A DNA stretch of 64,000 bases from Denticeps clupeoides (Eukaryota; Chordata; Actinopteri; Clupeiformes; Denticipitidae): the NCBI RefSeq assembly GCF_900700375.1, contig NC_041713.1:18317464-18381463 (forward strand). Direction: 5' to 3'. Both the position numbers and the translations under genes were made by a program. How positions within the stretch are numbered: position 1 is the first letter of the stretch; each line of letters begins with the position of its first letter. The notes below the pieces were generated by a model that had not been told where the DNA came from, did no database searches, and saw only the letters and a list, made by a program, of their open reading frames with translations. This document shows positions 51,855 through 62,552 of this stretch, piece after piece.

Positions 51855-52679
51855 TAGAGGTGGGCATGGATTAATTTTCTTAATCTAGATTAATCTCACT
51901 GTAATCTTGAAATTAATCTAGATTAATCTATAGCAATCTAAATTAATCTAGATTAATCTTAAAAATAAATTTTCCCTGAAGCAAACCCGGCGGCTTCATA
52001 GCTGCATTTCCACGACACGTGATGTGGTCATTTCTAGAGCTGTGCGATTCATGACTCACCCGGGTTAATTGCCCGGATCCTTTAAATGACTCATGAGTCA
52101 CGAATCTGAGGTCTCCATTGAACCGAATCCTTCGAGTCCTAACTACACCATGTCTAAATTGTAAACTCCAATATATTGTCTTACATGAGTCCGGTTGTAG
52201 AGGAAGTTAACCGCCAGGAGCGCTAACCCGCTCTCTGATCCGGGGGCGTACTGACTCAAGTGACTCAAGTGACTCACACACCCGGCCGGATCAGAGAGCG
52301 GGTAGCGCTCCACTCAAGTGACTCAAGTGACTCACAAACCCGGATCAGTTTAGTGAGTGACTCAGAGGGAGCCGAATCCTAAAAAGGATCCGAGTATTAC
52401 AGCTCTAGTAATTTCACAGTTCGAAGACTCGTTCTCGCCCCCTACAGTGCAGGTATACATCCGCTAGGTATACATCCGCGCTAGGTATACAAAATAAAAA
52501 AAAAGGTCTAAACTAAAAGACACAAGAAAGAAGAAATATACTTATAAATCTAGTGTACAATAACTTGCGTAATATAGACCCAGCTCCCAACCCAACATTG
52601 TGAATAGATTATCGGCGATATTTTTTTTATCACCCGATAAAGAGTCTCACGTTAACGTGCCGATAGCGGCCCACCACTA
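51855..52679. mobile_element. hAT-type element with perfect 8-bp target duplication
   Basis: Ends TAGAGGTGGGC and GCCCACCACTA are inverted with one mismatch. GTTAACAC flanks both sides (51847-51854, 52680-52687). No transposase is visible in 825 bp. A second element is nested at 52035-52407. The left part is a low-complexity array of AATCTAGATTAATCT. The matching flank of alpha4 has a single GTTAACAC. Confidence 0.93.
52035..52407. mobile_element. Inner hAT-like MITE rich in TGACTCA
   Basis: Ends TAGAGCTGT and ACAGCTCTA are inverted (perfect over TAGAGCTGT). Flanks GTCATTTC (52027-52034) and GTAATTTC (52408-52415) are an 8-bp duplication with one change. It holds nine TGACTCA/TGAGTCA heptamers, seven of them in the right half, and an inverted block around GATCAGAGAGCGGGT and ACCCGCTCTCTGATC. 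Confidence 0.9.
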
Positions 52680-53279
52680 GTTAACACTATTCAATACATC
52701 ATTGCATTCTGAGATGGGAAGTAACAAAGTACAAATACCACGGATATCTATACTTTAATTTGCAATTTTTTTTTGACAATATTCTTACTTTGTACATTTT
52801 AGCATGAGTATCCATACTTTTTACTCCTACTTTTTCAAGTCAGGGTTATTACTCTTGCATTATAAATGGCATCTAATACTGACTCTCTGCATCGCTTTAT
52901 CCCATAGACGTAAAATTTGTTTTAACCTCCCGCCCTTGGCATTGCACGTCATGTCAGTCACATGACTGTAACACATCTGTATTTACATTCACAAGACGAT
53001 GAATATAAAGCGAGTAAGAGAAAACAATATAAAACCAGGTGGAAATTTACTGGGAAGGTTGTGATAGAAGTAAAAAGCATAGCTCAGCGAAATGACTGAT
53101 AAAACGACGCGGCTGGACTGCCGTCTGGCCAGTTTGGAGGGCAGGACAGGCACGGGTCTAGGACTGCTCCTCCTAATGAGCCCAATATGGGCTTTTGAAT
53201 CCCTTTTTCTTGAAAATGGTGTCCTGCATCTGCACCTCCTTTCCTGTGACTAAACTACAGTACAGTACTCCCTTTACTG

Positions 53280-53920
53280 CCACCGTCAATTATACAAGGA
53301 GGCGGAAGATCCAGACCCGGTGGATGGAAAGGAGAGGTAATGAAGGGCTTTAAGCAGCTGACGTGGAAGACTGGATGGATTCGACTGATGATCCAGAACG
53401 GCCCGATGAACCGTAGGACTCAGTGTGGAGCTGGAGATCTTGTGTGGAGATTCACACCCTGTGTGGGCAGCGGAGCAGCTTGTGGTTGCCAGGATGGCGG
53501 ACCATGCTTTGGTCCAGTCCAGTTAGCAATTCCAGGTCAACAGCTGAGCAGAGTGGACCCAACCTGCCAGCACCAGGGACTGTGACCTGGAGGAGACCTG
53601 GAGATTGTTAGAGAGCTCTGCCCACTGCGGGTACCGGTGCCACATCTGTTGATGGGAAGTGACGAAGGTTTGGGGAGGCCGTTGGTTTGGTGGTGATAGC
53701 CAGAGGAGAGACTGCAGGTGGAACCGAGGAGACGGTAGAACACCTTCCAGAAAGCTGATGTGAATTGGGGTCCCTGATCCGTGGAGAAACCCATAGAGGC
53801 GTATGAAATGTTTCAGACGTAGGTTGGCTGTGGTGATAAAGGAAGGGAGGCAAGGGAGGGCAACCAAAGCTCAAAGGGAGGGCGACCAAAGCTCTCTGCT
53901 CAGCTTGTTTATATAGTTTG
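53280..53920 (-). mobile_element. Gypsy LTR-retrotransposon fossil, integrase region
   Basis: Minus-strand sequence at about 53.5-53.9 kb resembles the integrase catalytic region of Ty3/Gypsy elements, with the characteristic stretch around [10 protein letters not shown]. It is a short, broken, old-looking fragment without visible LTRs. Confidence 0.7.
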
Positions 53921-55540
53921 GGTTTATTAGTTTGAGGAGTTCCCCTTTGTGGCATAGTAGGGTTTTCTTTTTTTTTTTTGGGGTGGGGGGTTTACATGCA
54001 GGTGAGCCCCCCTGGGCCTGGTCACATATGTATAACACAGAAAATACACTGCACTTGTTTTACCCCTCTCTGCTCCCGCAACACACTGAGGCAAACTGCA
54101 CGTGGCCATGCAAAGAGCACCAAAAAAATCCAATTTACATTTTGTAATAAATTTATACTAGCACTTCTGTAGTCCAATCCGTGAAACTCGTTCCAGACAT
54201 CAGCATCACCACAATAAATAAAATAATTTGATGCTCTGCCGTCCTTTTCGGAAATGCTTTTCACGGTAACCATGATTGACATGAAAGGCATCTCCCACTA
54301 GGAATAGATCACATTAGTAAAACTCACTCCACTTCTCCAAATTACTCAAATCAACATAATTCAGAAAATTATTTGAGTTTGGCCCTGCAAAATCATTCTT
54401 TAATTTTTTTATGCTGAACCTTGCTTTATGCAGAACTTTACTTTTTGCAGAAGCTTACTTTATGGTGAGTTTTTCACAGACTTCAGTCTACCAGGACAAG
54501 CACCTTTTTAGGGGTGAGTTTGTAACATTTTGTCATTTTCCTCTTGGTTTGGTTTACTTTCACAGAGGGAGAAATCTAAGCCAACCAAAAATGCGTCTCT
54601 TCAAATCACGCGAGAACTTTGATAAGCGTTTGGTCCTGTTTTCACACCTACAGGCTTTAGTGCACTTGAATCGACTGCAACTCCATTTCCCTTATTGGTG
54701 CGGTTCGTTTCGACCGGAGTGAACAGTCACTTTCACCAGCCTTCAAGGCAGCAGATAATCACTGCCCCCACCCACCTAATACACCACACCTAAACACAAC
54801 TGTCGGTGTCCGGTCTTGCATGGGTCATGTTGGAGACCTTGCTTCACATCTTCCTGGAGGTACGTAAGGCGTTACTTCGTGGCGTTTGGTCATGGCACCC
54901 GAGAACAAGATACAACACAGACTTTTCAGAATATTGCCAAACAATTGATCATATCATTTCGACATATTTGCCATCAGATATCCATTAAACCCTGGATTAA
55001 ATTATTATTAAAAGTAAGGACGTATCAATATAAAAGTAATTATGAGAAAACTAATCTAAAATTAGCAGCGCAAACTGCTCCTGTCATTCAGCGACAAAAA
55101 AATTAAAGAAATCGAAATTGAACAAAGTATAAAAGCACATTTAATTTTACTTGATTTTATAATAAAGAAAACACAATCCCAAATGACACCAATGGCATCA
55201 TTATTTTTATAATTTAAAGATGTAAACTTAACTTTGGTACCTGAACATAACATATTTGCTTCTTTATTAAAATCAAATTATAAATAAAATTACAATAATT
55301 TATTGACTAGAATGAACGCCGTTTCAGATATTAATCCAAAACATGCCTTTTGTTTTCATCATTTGACATTCTTTGTTGGATATTTGCAGCCAGAGCATCA
55401 CTTTATAAAAATACTTTATAGCTTTCAGTTACATTTGTCTTTAACAATGATATCGGCATCACTGAACTAAGCACGACTTCAGAAAAGTGTTCAAGTCTTC
55501 TCAGTGTTTAACCATCAGTGAAGTGATCACAACCATGACG
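53921..55540. other. Spacer between alpha5 module and alpha6
   Basis: No gene recognised. The open frames around 54.4-55.1 kb have no domain features. Confidence 0.5.
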
Positions 55541-55621
55541 GTGCCCGGCTACCTTGATGGTTTGGGATTGTGCAACTTTCCAATTATGGGTCCGATTCCT
55601 TAGCGCTAGGCCACCACTGCC
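55541..55621 (-). mobile_element. Family-B SINE head fragment
   Basis: Minus strand GGGCAGTGGTGGCCTAGCGC followed by a short B-box region; the 3' body is missing. Confidence 0.65.
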
Positions 55622-55731
55622 CAAATGGCCCAACAAACAAACGAGACGATAACCAGTGCATTTGATCTGGGATCAGTTTTATTTTTATTTATCACAGAAA
55701 CATAACAGACTGCAGGCCCATCTGAGCACAT

Positions 55732-56345
55732 TTATCTGTATTTCTCGGACAGAGCCAGAGCCAGGGCGCTCAGGAACTTGTCCATGGCCACGTGGACCTC
55801 GGGAGTGAAGTCCTCAGGGAACTGAGTGGCCAAAACCACCAGGAGGTTGTGGGACAGAATCTGAGGAGGAGAAAGTAGATCGTCAGGATTACTGCTTGCA
55901 TATAAACTCGTATATATATGTCACACTATGAAATATTGTTGCTGCTGGGAGATGAACTGACCTTGAAGTTGGCGGGATCCACACGCAGAGTGAAGGCGTG
56001 CAGCTCGCTGAGGGTCAGCAGGCCACCGGTCAGGTCATCGATTTTGGCCACAGCCTCTGCAACGCCGGCCATCACGGTCTTGCCGTGCTTCCTGACCGGG
56101 GCAGACCCGGGGCTCAGGTCCTTCCAGTGGGAGAAGTAAGTCTTGGTCTGAGGGTAGACCACCAGCATCCTGTCCAGATTCACACGAGACTCCGAGTTAA
56201 AGGCGCGCATTCAGACCCTCCCAGTAAACATGAGGATAAAATCCACTCACCTGGACAGAGCATCGCTGCCGATGTCATCAGCCTTGGTAGCAGCTTTCGC
56301 CCAGAAGGCCTTGACCGCCGCCTTGTCTTTAGCTGAGAGACTCAT
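55732..56345 (-). CDS. hba: Alpha-type globin 6
   Basis: Minus-strand exons 56251-56345, 55962-56169 and 55732-55860 give 143 aa. It equals alpha3 and alpha4 except Ala for Gly in [11 protein letters not shown]. Both haem His residues are intact and it ends LALSEKYR. With beta4 it forms the third head-to-head pair, in inverted orientation relative to the other two pairs. Introns match alpha4 (81 and 101 bp). Minus-strand AATAAA is at 55684-55689, unlike the ATTAAA used by alpha4 and alpha5. Confidence 0.96.
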
Positions 56346-56404
56346 GATGATGCCGATTTCCTCAAGTCGCTCGTCTGGAGTAACTTGCAAGAAGGCGACT
56401 GGTC

Positions 56405-56440
56405 TTCTTATAGTGGAACTCTGGTTGGACACACCCAAGA
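56405..56440 (-). promoter_or_regulatory. alpha6 promoter
   Basis: Minus strand GGGTGTG (complement of 56430-56436) and TATAAG (complement of 56407-56412). Confidence 0.8.
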
Positions 56441-56459
56441 CCCTCCCCCTCAGCCAACA

Positions 56460-57580
56460 GAAACTAACGATTAACTTTATAATAAATAAAAGTTAAAAAA
56501 AACGTAAAACAGGCAATACAATCTAATCAATAAAATCACACATGCTACTCACAATTTGTTTTACAATTTGTTATAACATGGTACAAAAATCGTGTTTGTT
56601 GAAAACATTGTGTAATTCTTGACTGTAACATATCAGTATACAGACTCCAGAATGTTAGCAGAAGGAAATCTTAACTGACTGTCAAATTCAATTTTTTATT
56701 TCCCAGATTTTGTTTGAAATAATATGTAAGAAATTATGTTTCTTTGTTCATTGTCTGTGTGATGAAAACCGATATTCTAATTACATTTTGAATTATTAAA
56801 ATATGTTATAATAAAACGTCTTACCATGGAGCTTTCATTTATAAAAAAGGTATTTTATGTTATATATTAGGAATAATCTTTTAATAAAATACATTTTATG
56901 GTAATATGTTATAATTATAACAGTTATTATGTTTATCGTCTTTATTATTAGTACTAGTTGTTGTTTTATGTTAAAAAGGTTTTTTTTTACTCGGACGGTC
57001 CACATTAGGCATAATCCAATTTTTTTTTACATCTGTTGTGCAAGTACCAACATTTAAAGATCAAATGCATCTAGAAGAATTGGACAAAGTAATAACAGGA
57101 AAGAGTTAACAATATGCAATACAATATATAAAATGAAATCACAGATGCTACTATTCTGCTTTCTAAATTTTAACACTTAATCATCATTACTGCAATTGTT
57201 GTGTATTTCCCCGTATCAATATGCAGACTGCAGAAAAGAAGTCTTACTGTTTGAAACAAATTCATATTATATCCCACATTTGTGTTCGAAATATTATGTA
57301 AAAAATTATGTTTCTTTGTTGTAACATGTTCTATAGTCTGTGTAATGAAAAGAGATATTCTAATTCTATTTTGAATTATAAAAATATGTTATAATAATTT
57401 AATGTAGTTTATGTACTGGTCTCTGTGTGTATTTCAGGTGTTTTGGAGACGTGGAGTGTTTCAGTTGTTGAATTGGTTTTTGGAGGTGAGATCTTGCAAA
57501 CGAAGACTGATAAAAATATCAATGTTATAAAGACCGGTGCCTGTTCGTTTCAGGCGAGGTGCAAGCAGGAAACTCAAAGT
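56460..57580. other. alpha6/beta4 shared intergenic region
   Basis: Inverted homologue of the beta2/alpha4 spacer (shared blocks such as CAGTATACAGACTCCAGAAT and TTGTGCAAGTACCAACATTT). About 1.4 kb between the two start codons. Confidence 0.75.
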
Positions 57581-57584
57581 GACG

Positions 57585-57666
57585 AGATAATCACTATCTT
57601 AGAAAAATCTTGGCCAAGCGCCACCCTGTCCCTCCCAGGGCGGAGTGACTCGAGACGTTTATAAGG
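57585..57666 (+). promoter_or_regulatory. beta4 promoter (two GATA motifs, CACCC, TATA)
   Basis: AGATAA 57585-57590, TATCTT 57595-57600, CCACCC 57621-57626 and TATAAG 57660-57665, then ATG 78 bp on. The block is shared with beta2 and beta3; beta1 shares only the final 30 bp. Confidence 0.78.
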
Positions 57667-57742
57667 GTCTCCTGCATGTCTCAGAAGATCACGATTCCCA
57701 AGGCTCTCCATCAGACTCTTGGAAAGCGCAGCAGCCGCCAGA

Positions 57743-58361
57743 ATGGTTGAGTGGACCGAGTTCGAGCGCAGCACCATCCAGAGCATCTTCTCCAAACTCG
57801 ACTACGATGTCGCGGGTGGCAAAGCTCTGGCCAGGTAATAAATGAGACTTGTTCTCCTTGCAGTTCAGCAGTGGGGGGTTCAGGCTTCACTCACCCACTT
57901 GTTCTCCTGACAGGTGTCTGGTTGTGTATCCCTGGACTCAGCGCTACTTCGGCAACTTTGGAAACTTGTACAATGCCGCGGCCATCATGGGCAACCCCAA
58001 GGTCGCCGCCCACGGCAAGGTGGTGCTTCAAGGGCTGGACAAGGCCGTGAAGAACATGGACAACATCAAGGCCGCCTACAAAGAGCTGAGCGTGCTGCAC
58101 TCCGAGAAGCTGAACGTGGATCCCGACAACTTCAAGGTGCGTCTTCTGTCTCCAACCTTCACTACATGTATGCAGTCGTGTGTGTGTGTGGTGGAACAGT
58201 CTTGTGATGTGATGTCTCTGCTTGACCCGCAGCTGCTGGCCGACTGCCTCACCATCGTCGTCGCTGCCCAGATGGGAGCTGCGTTCACTGCACAAGTCCA
58301 GGCCGCGTTCCAGAAGTTCCTCGCCGTGGTCGTGTCCTCCCTCTGCAGGCAGTACTACTAG
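57743..58361 (+). CDS. hbb: Beta-type globin 4 (C-terminal Tyr-Tyr)
   Basis: Exons 57743-57834, 57914-58136 and 58233-58361 give 147 aa. [55 protein letters not shown] and MDNIK as in beta2. Unique changes are Gln for Glu in [11 protein letters not shown], while AVVVSS is shared with beta1 rather than AVAVSS of beta2 and beta3. It ends LCRQYY, so the terminal His is again replaced by Tyr. Head-to-head with alpha6. AATAAA is at 58419-58424. The mix of beta1-like and beta2-like sites in exon 3 fits gene conversion or an older split (inference). Confidence 0.96.
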
Positions 58362-58439
58362 TCCTGTCCATCTTTCACATTCTGTTACCCAAGAAAAGCC
58401 AGATGTGTTTATAATTTAAATAAAGTCTTGGCAAAAGAG

Positions 58440-59095
58440 ACATAAAACTTTTTTGTCAGTGTCTTTTATAAACTAAGAATCAATTTTGAACTTATTGCAA
58501 GTGTTGGTCTGTTACATTGTCTCGATAAACTAACAACTGATGTCTATAAATACATTTTTCCAGTTTTGGCTAAGAATTTAAATGAAGTTTCTTGCTGCAT
58601 GTCTAGATTCCTAGTTCAATTCAGTATTTCATTATTGAAAACCATATTTTACAACCAGTGAAAACTATCAAAGTTATAGCAACTGTTTTTAACTGTTTTT
58701 AGTCAGATGCAATACCTTCGCGGGCACAAACATTTCAGGACAGTTACATTAAAACCACAACGAACACCTGGTAAATCATTCAATACATTCATAAACGTCA
58801 GCTATTTAAATACATCAATTATTTATGAGCCATCAAATAAATAACTTAAAACAAATAAAAAACACAAACATTTAGTTTTTAGCTTGGCTTATTATGTTCA
58901 GTTCAGCAAAATTCTGCTTTCGTATACTTTGCGATTTCAACCAAATCATTGAATTCAGCATTTAGAATAACAACATGGATTATTATATTCAAAATTGTTC
59001 ATTGTTCAAAACACATCTGAACCAACAATCATATTTTACATTGTTTCTAGCATTGGCTATTTCCTGGCTGTTTTCAGTTTCTCCAAGGCTTTGGT
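58440..59095. other. Spacer after beta4
   Basis: AT-rich, no gene or repeat recognised. Confidence 0.5.
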
Positions 59096-59099
59096 GTGA

Positions 59100-59380
59100 C
59101 ATATGTGATGCTTTATTTGTACAGTAGGAAAAATAATTATTTGACCAAATAAATGATCAATCTCTAATTTCAATAATTGTTTTGATAGACACAGCAATAA
59201 CAATGAAGGAATTTGATGCCTTTTGCATAATGTGCTCTAGTACTTGGTGGCAAAACCTTTGCTGGCAATCACAGAGGTCAGAAGTTTTTTGTAGTGTAGC
59301 CACAAGGTTTGAACATATCTCAGGGAGTATTTTGTCCCACTCAATCTTAGCGGTACATGGCTCCAAGTCCGAGTTTTATA
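59100..59380 (-). mobile_element. Tc1-like fragment
   Basis: AAATAATTATTTGACCAAAT near the edge and GGTGGCAAAACCTTTGCTGG, CACAAGGTTTGAACATATCT are degraded versions of fish Tc1 5' regions in antisense, similar to 29.6 kb. No frame. Confidence 0.5.
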
Positions 59381-59569
59381 TTAATTTCAGCTACAAACAT
59401 GTAAGATAGTACATTCATTTTAATTTTATATTTTTATCATTTTGTATTATATTTGGTATTATATTAGTATATGTCTTTTTGTCATCACACGAGCTTTGGG
59501 ACGCACTCGCAGAATTGGGTTGGGTGGGGTCCCTTCTGCCACCATGCCTCCAGACCAAGCCACACCTTC

Positions 59570-60320
59570 AAATTCAAATTTTGTCACATACATAATCATA
59601 CATGGTATGATATGCAGTGAAATGCTTTTTGCGACTTCTACAGAGCACAGTATTGCAAATGTTGCAAGTATACAATGCAAATATTGCAAGCATAACCAAA
59701 TATAACAGTTTTATGTCTTACGTATTGGAGTTCTATGTACTGTTGTTGTTAAGGGCTCGGATAGCCTGCGGGAAGAAGCTCCTCTTCATTCTCTCTGTGT
59801 TGGACTTCAGGGAGCCAAAGCGCTTCCCTGATCGCAGCAGAGAGAAGAGTCCATTGTTTGGGTGGCTGAGGTCCTTCACTATCTACCTGGCCCTGGTCCA
59901 GCACCATTTGCTGTAGATAGATTGAAGGTCAGGGAGCTTGGTACAGATGATGCGTTCGGCTGATCGAACCACCTGTAGGGCTTGCCTGTCCTGCATGGTG
60001 CTGTTCCTGAACCATCCCATCAGGATGCTCTCTATGGTGCAGGAGTAGAAGTTCCTGAGCACCTTGGAGGGCAGTCTGAAGTCTCTCAGGCATCTGAGGT
60101 GGTAGAGACGCTGACGGCCCTTTTCCAACCTCCTCCAGGTAGGCCATCTGACATATCTCGATATGAGATGGCGTCATCTGTGGATTGGTTGGGACGGTAA
60201 CCAAACTGTTGTGGGTCGAGTGTGTCCAGTAATGAAGAAATTATGAAGTCTCTGACCAGCCGTTCAAGCCAAGCAATACTCCCCAAACTATGTCCAAGCC
60301 TGACCACCCAACCCACATCC
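59570..60320 (-). mobile_element. LINE 3' fragment with internal deletion
   Basis: Minus-strand translation: QQFGYRPNQSTDDAI (reverse transcriptase, about 60.17-60.22 kb) is joined directly to the C-terminal KGRQRLYHLRCLRDFRLPSK and VRSAERIICTKLPDLQSIY (about 59.9-60.13 kb). Most of the RT palm between them is missing. Same family as 14575-15120. Confidence 0.85.
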
Positions 60321-60372
60321 GCCTTGTCTGTTTTGTGCTACAATGCTCCTGGACAACAGACTCTCTGTCAAG

Positions 60373-60554
60373 TTTACATTTACATTTATCAGACGTCCTT
60401 ATCCAGAGCGACTTACAATCAGTAGTTACAGGGACAGTCCCCCTGGAGCAACTTAGGGTTATGTGTCTTGCTCAGGGACACAATGGTAGTAAGTGGGATT
60501 TGAACCTGGGTCTTCTGGTTCATAGGCAAGTGTGTTACCCACTAGGCTACTACC
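60373..60554 (-). mobile_element. Family-A SINE with target duplication
   Basis: Minus-strand head GGTAGTAGCCTAGTGGGTAA, B-box GGTTCAAATCCC, TGTAAATG tail; CAAGTT flanks both ends (60369-60374 overlapping the tail, 60554-60559). Confidence 0.88.
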
Positions 60555-60589
60555 AAGTTGGAGAAGAGTTCATTACACATGATACACCT

Positions 60590-61350
60590 CATTCAGTCAC
60601 TGACCTCCGGATTCCATCCTGCATCCAATGGCCAGAACAAGCTGATCAACCAGAAATTGGAGAAATACCTCAGATGTTTGAGCTGACCCACTTCCTGGTC
60701 CAAGCATCTCCTCCTTGCAGAGCTCCCCCATAACCAGCATGTGTCATCGGCCATGGGCCTCTCCCCCTTCAAGGCCTCCACCGGTCAAACCCCCCTGTGG
60801 TTCCCCACTCCTGCTGCCTTTGGAGTTAACCTATGCTTCCACCAGCTCCATTGCACCTGAGCCATGGTCCACCATGCCCTGAACACATTGGAGCCATGAA
60901 GAGACATGTTGACTGGCAAAGGAGACACACCCTTATGTTCCATCCCTGCTCAGACATCTAGGACCCGACCCTCCTCCAGGAGTCCCACAATGCCCATCAG
61001 TCTATGACACCCACTTGTCCAGTGCCAGGCATAGAGAGGGGGGGTCCTGTCACACCAGTCACCCGTCCGCCGGGCCACCAGAGGGCACAGGTTCAACCCT
61101 GACCCTGTCGAACTGGAAGGACACTGCACCCAGGCCAGCCGGCATAAAATGCTGGAGACGAGTGAAGACAGACACAAACTGATACTGATCTCACATCTGC
61201 TATAGTCTTACCTGCATAGATACTGCTTCATGCTGACTACCTTTTGATCTGATTACAATTCTTGTGTGCCCTTGATGTTGCCAACCAATTTTCTTTCACT
61301 CACGACTATGACTCCCATGCCTTCTCTGACATTGTATCCGCTCCCTAGAC
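60590..61350 (+). mobile_element. Gypsy fossil: integrase end, purine tract and start of 3' LTR
   Basis: The region up to about 60.95 kb resembles the C-terminal integrase part of Ty3/Gypsy elements. A purine tract (GAGAGGGGGGGTCC) directly precedes TGTCACACC at 61048, which begins an LTR with a CATAAAATGC promoter-like box near 61143. The right end of the LTR is unclear. The coding part is broken; old. Confidence 0.65.
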
Positions 61351-61379
61351 CTACCAAGCCCATCAACCTCGATTACAGC

Positions 61380-62545
61380 CAACATATCCCAAGGGCCACT
61401 AAGGAGGCAAAGCCAGCTTATGCAGAGAACTTAACAGTCACTTAATGTTATAGGACACACGGCACATTTGACAAGAGATTCAGACCATGAAAGGCTACAA
61501 GCCAGCACACCAGGCCTGCAGCAACAACCCCTCCCTGCAAGGTGAACTTCTTTGAATGCTTTGAAGCAGAGATCAGGGAGCCATTAAGGAAGACAACCCC
61601 TTCTCCCAATGACCAGGTATTCTGAAGAGTGAACCCGCAGGAACAGACAGCATACCTGGTTGGGTGCTATGGGAGAGTGCTGATCAGCTTGCAGACATCT
61701 TCACAGATTTCTTCAACACTTCACTGTTTAGTTTAGCCATGGTACCTGCATGCCTCAAAACCACATAATTGTCCCAGTGCCAAAGAAGTCAACTGTGTCC
61801 TGCCTCAATGATTACCAGCCCATAGCGCTCACATCCATCATTATGAAGTGCTTTTAGAGGCTGGTACTGAAGACCCAACTCCCACAGATTCTGGACCTAC
61901 TTCAGTTTGGTTATCACCCAAACCGCTCCACAGACAATGCCATTTCATCTGCCATCCACACATCACTCTCCTACCTAGACAAAAAAAGACACTTTTGCCA
62001 GAATGCTTTTTATTGACTTCAGCTCAGCATTCAAAACTGTCATCCTTCAGAAGCTGGAAAGGAAGTTGGACTTGCTGCGAATAAGCTCTCCACTCTGCAG
62101 TTGGATCTTGGACTTCGTAACAGACAGGCCTCAGTCTGTGTCTATAGATATCATGAAGCTGCATAGAAGGTCCACATGGCTGTCAGCAGTGTGCTGACAT
62201 GTCAAAAAAAAAACACCTCAAGGTCCTCAAACTAAGCACAGGTTCCCCACAGGGATATGTGCTCAGCCCACTGCTGTTAACTCTGCTGACACACGACTAT
62301 GCTGCACAGTACAATTTGAATCGCATCATCAAGTTTGCAGATGACACAACAGTAGTGGGGCTCATCACCAACAACGTTGAGTTTGCGTGCAGAGAGGAGA
62401 TAAAACATCTGGTGGATGTGCCAAAGAAATAACCTGGCTCTCAATGCTAACAAGAAGAGATGGTAATCAACTTCAAGGAAGAAACTGACTGTCCCCACCC
62501 CACTGTAAATCAATGGATCCTCTGTTGAGATCGTCATCAGTGTGA
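61380..62545 (+). mobile_element. LINE reverse transcriptase relic
   Basis: Across several frames it reads as RT: HPNRSTDNAIS near 61.92 kb and, at 62199-62432, GSPQGYVLSPLLLTLLTH and IIKFADDTTVVGL, which contain the FADD catalytic box of L2/jockey-type elements. Frameshifts are frequent; 5' and 3' ends are missing. Confidence 0.85.
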
Positions 62546-62552
62546 ATATTTC

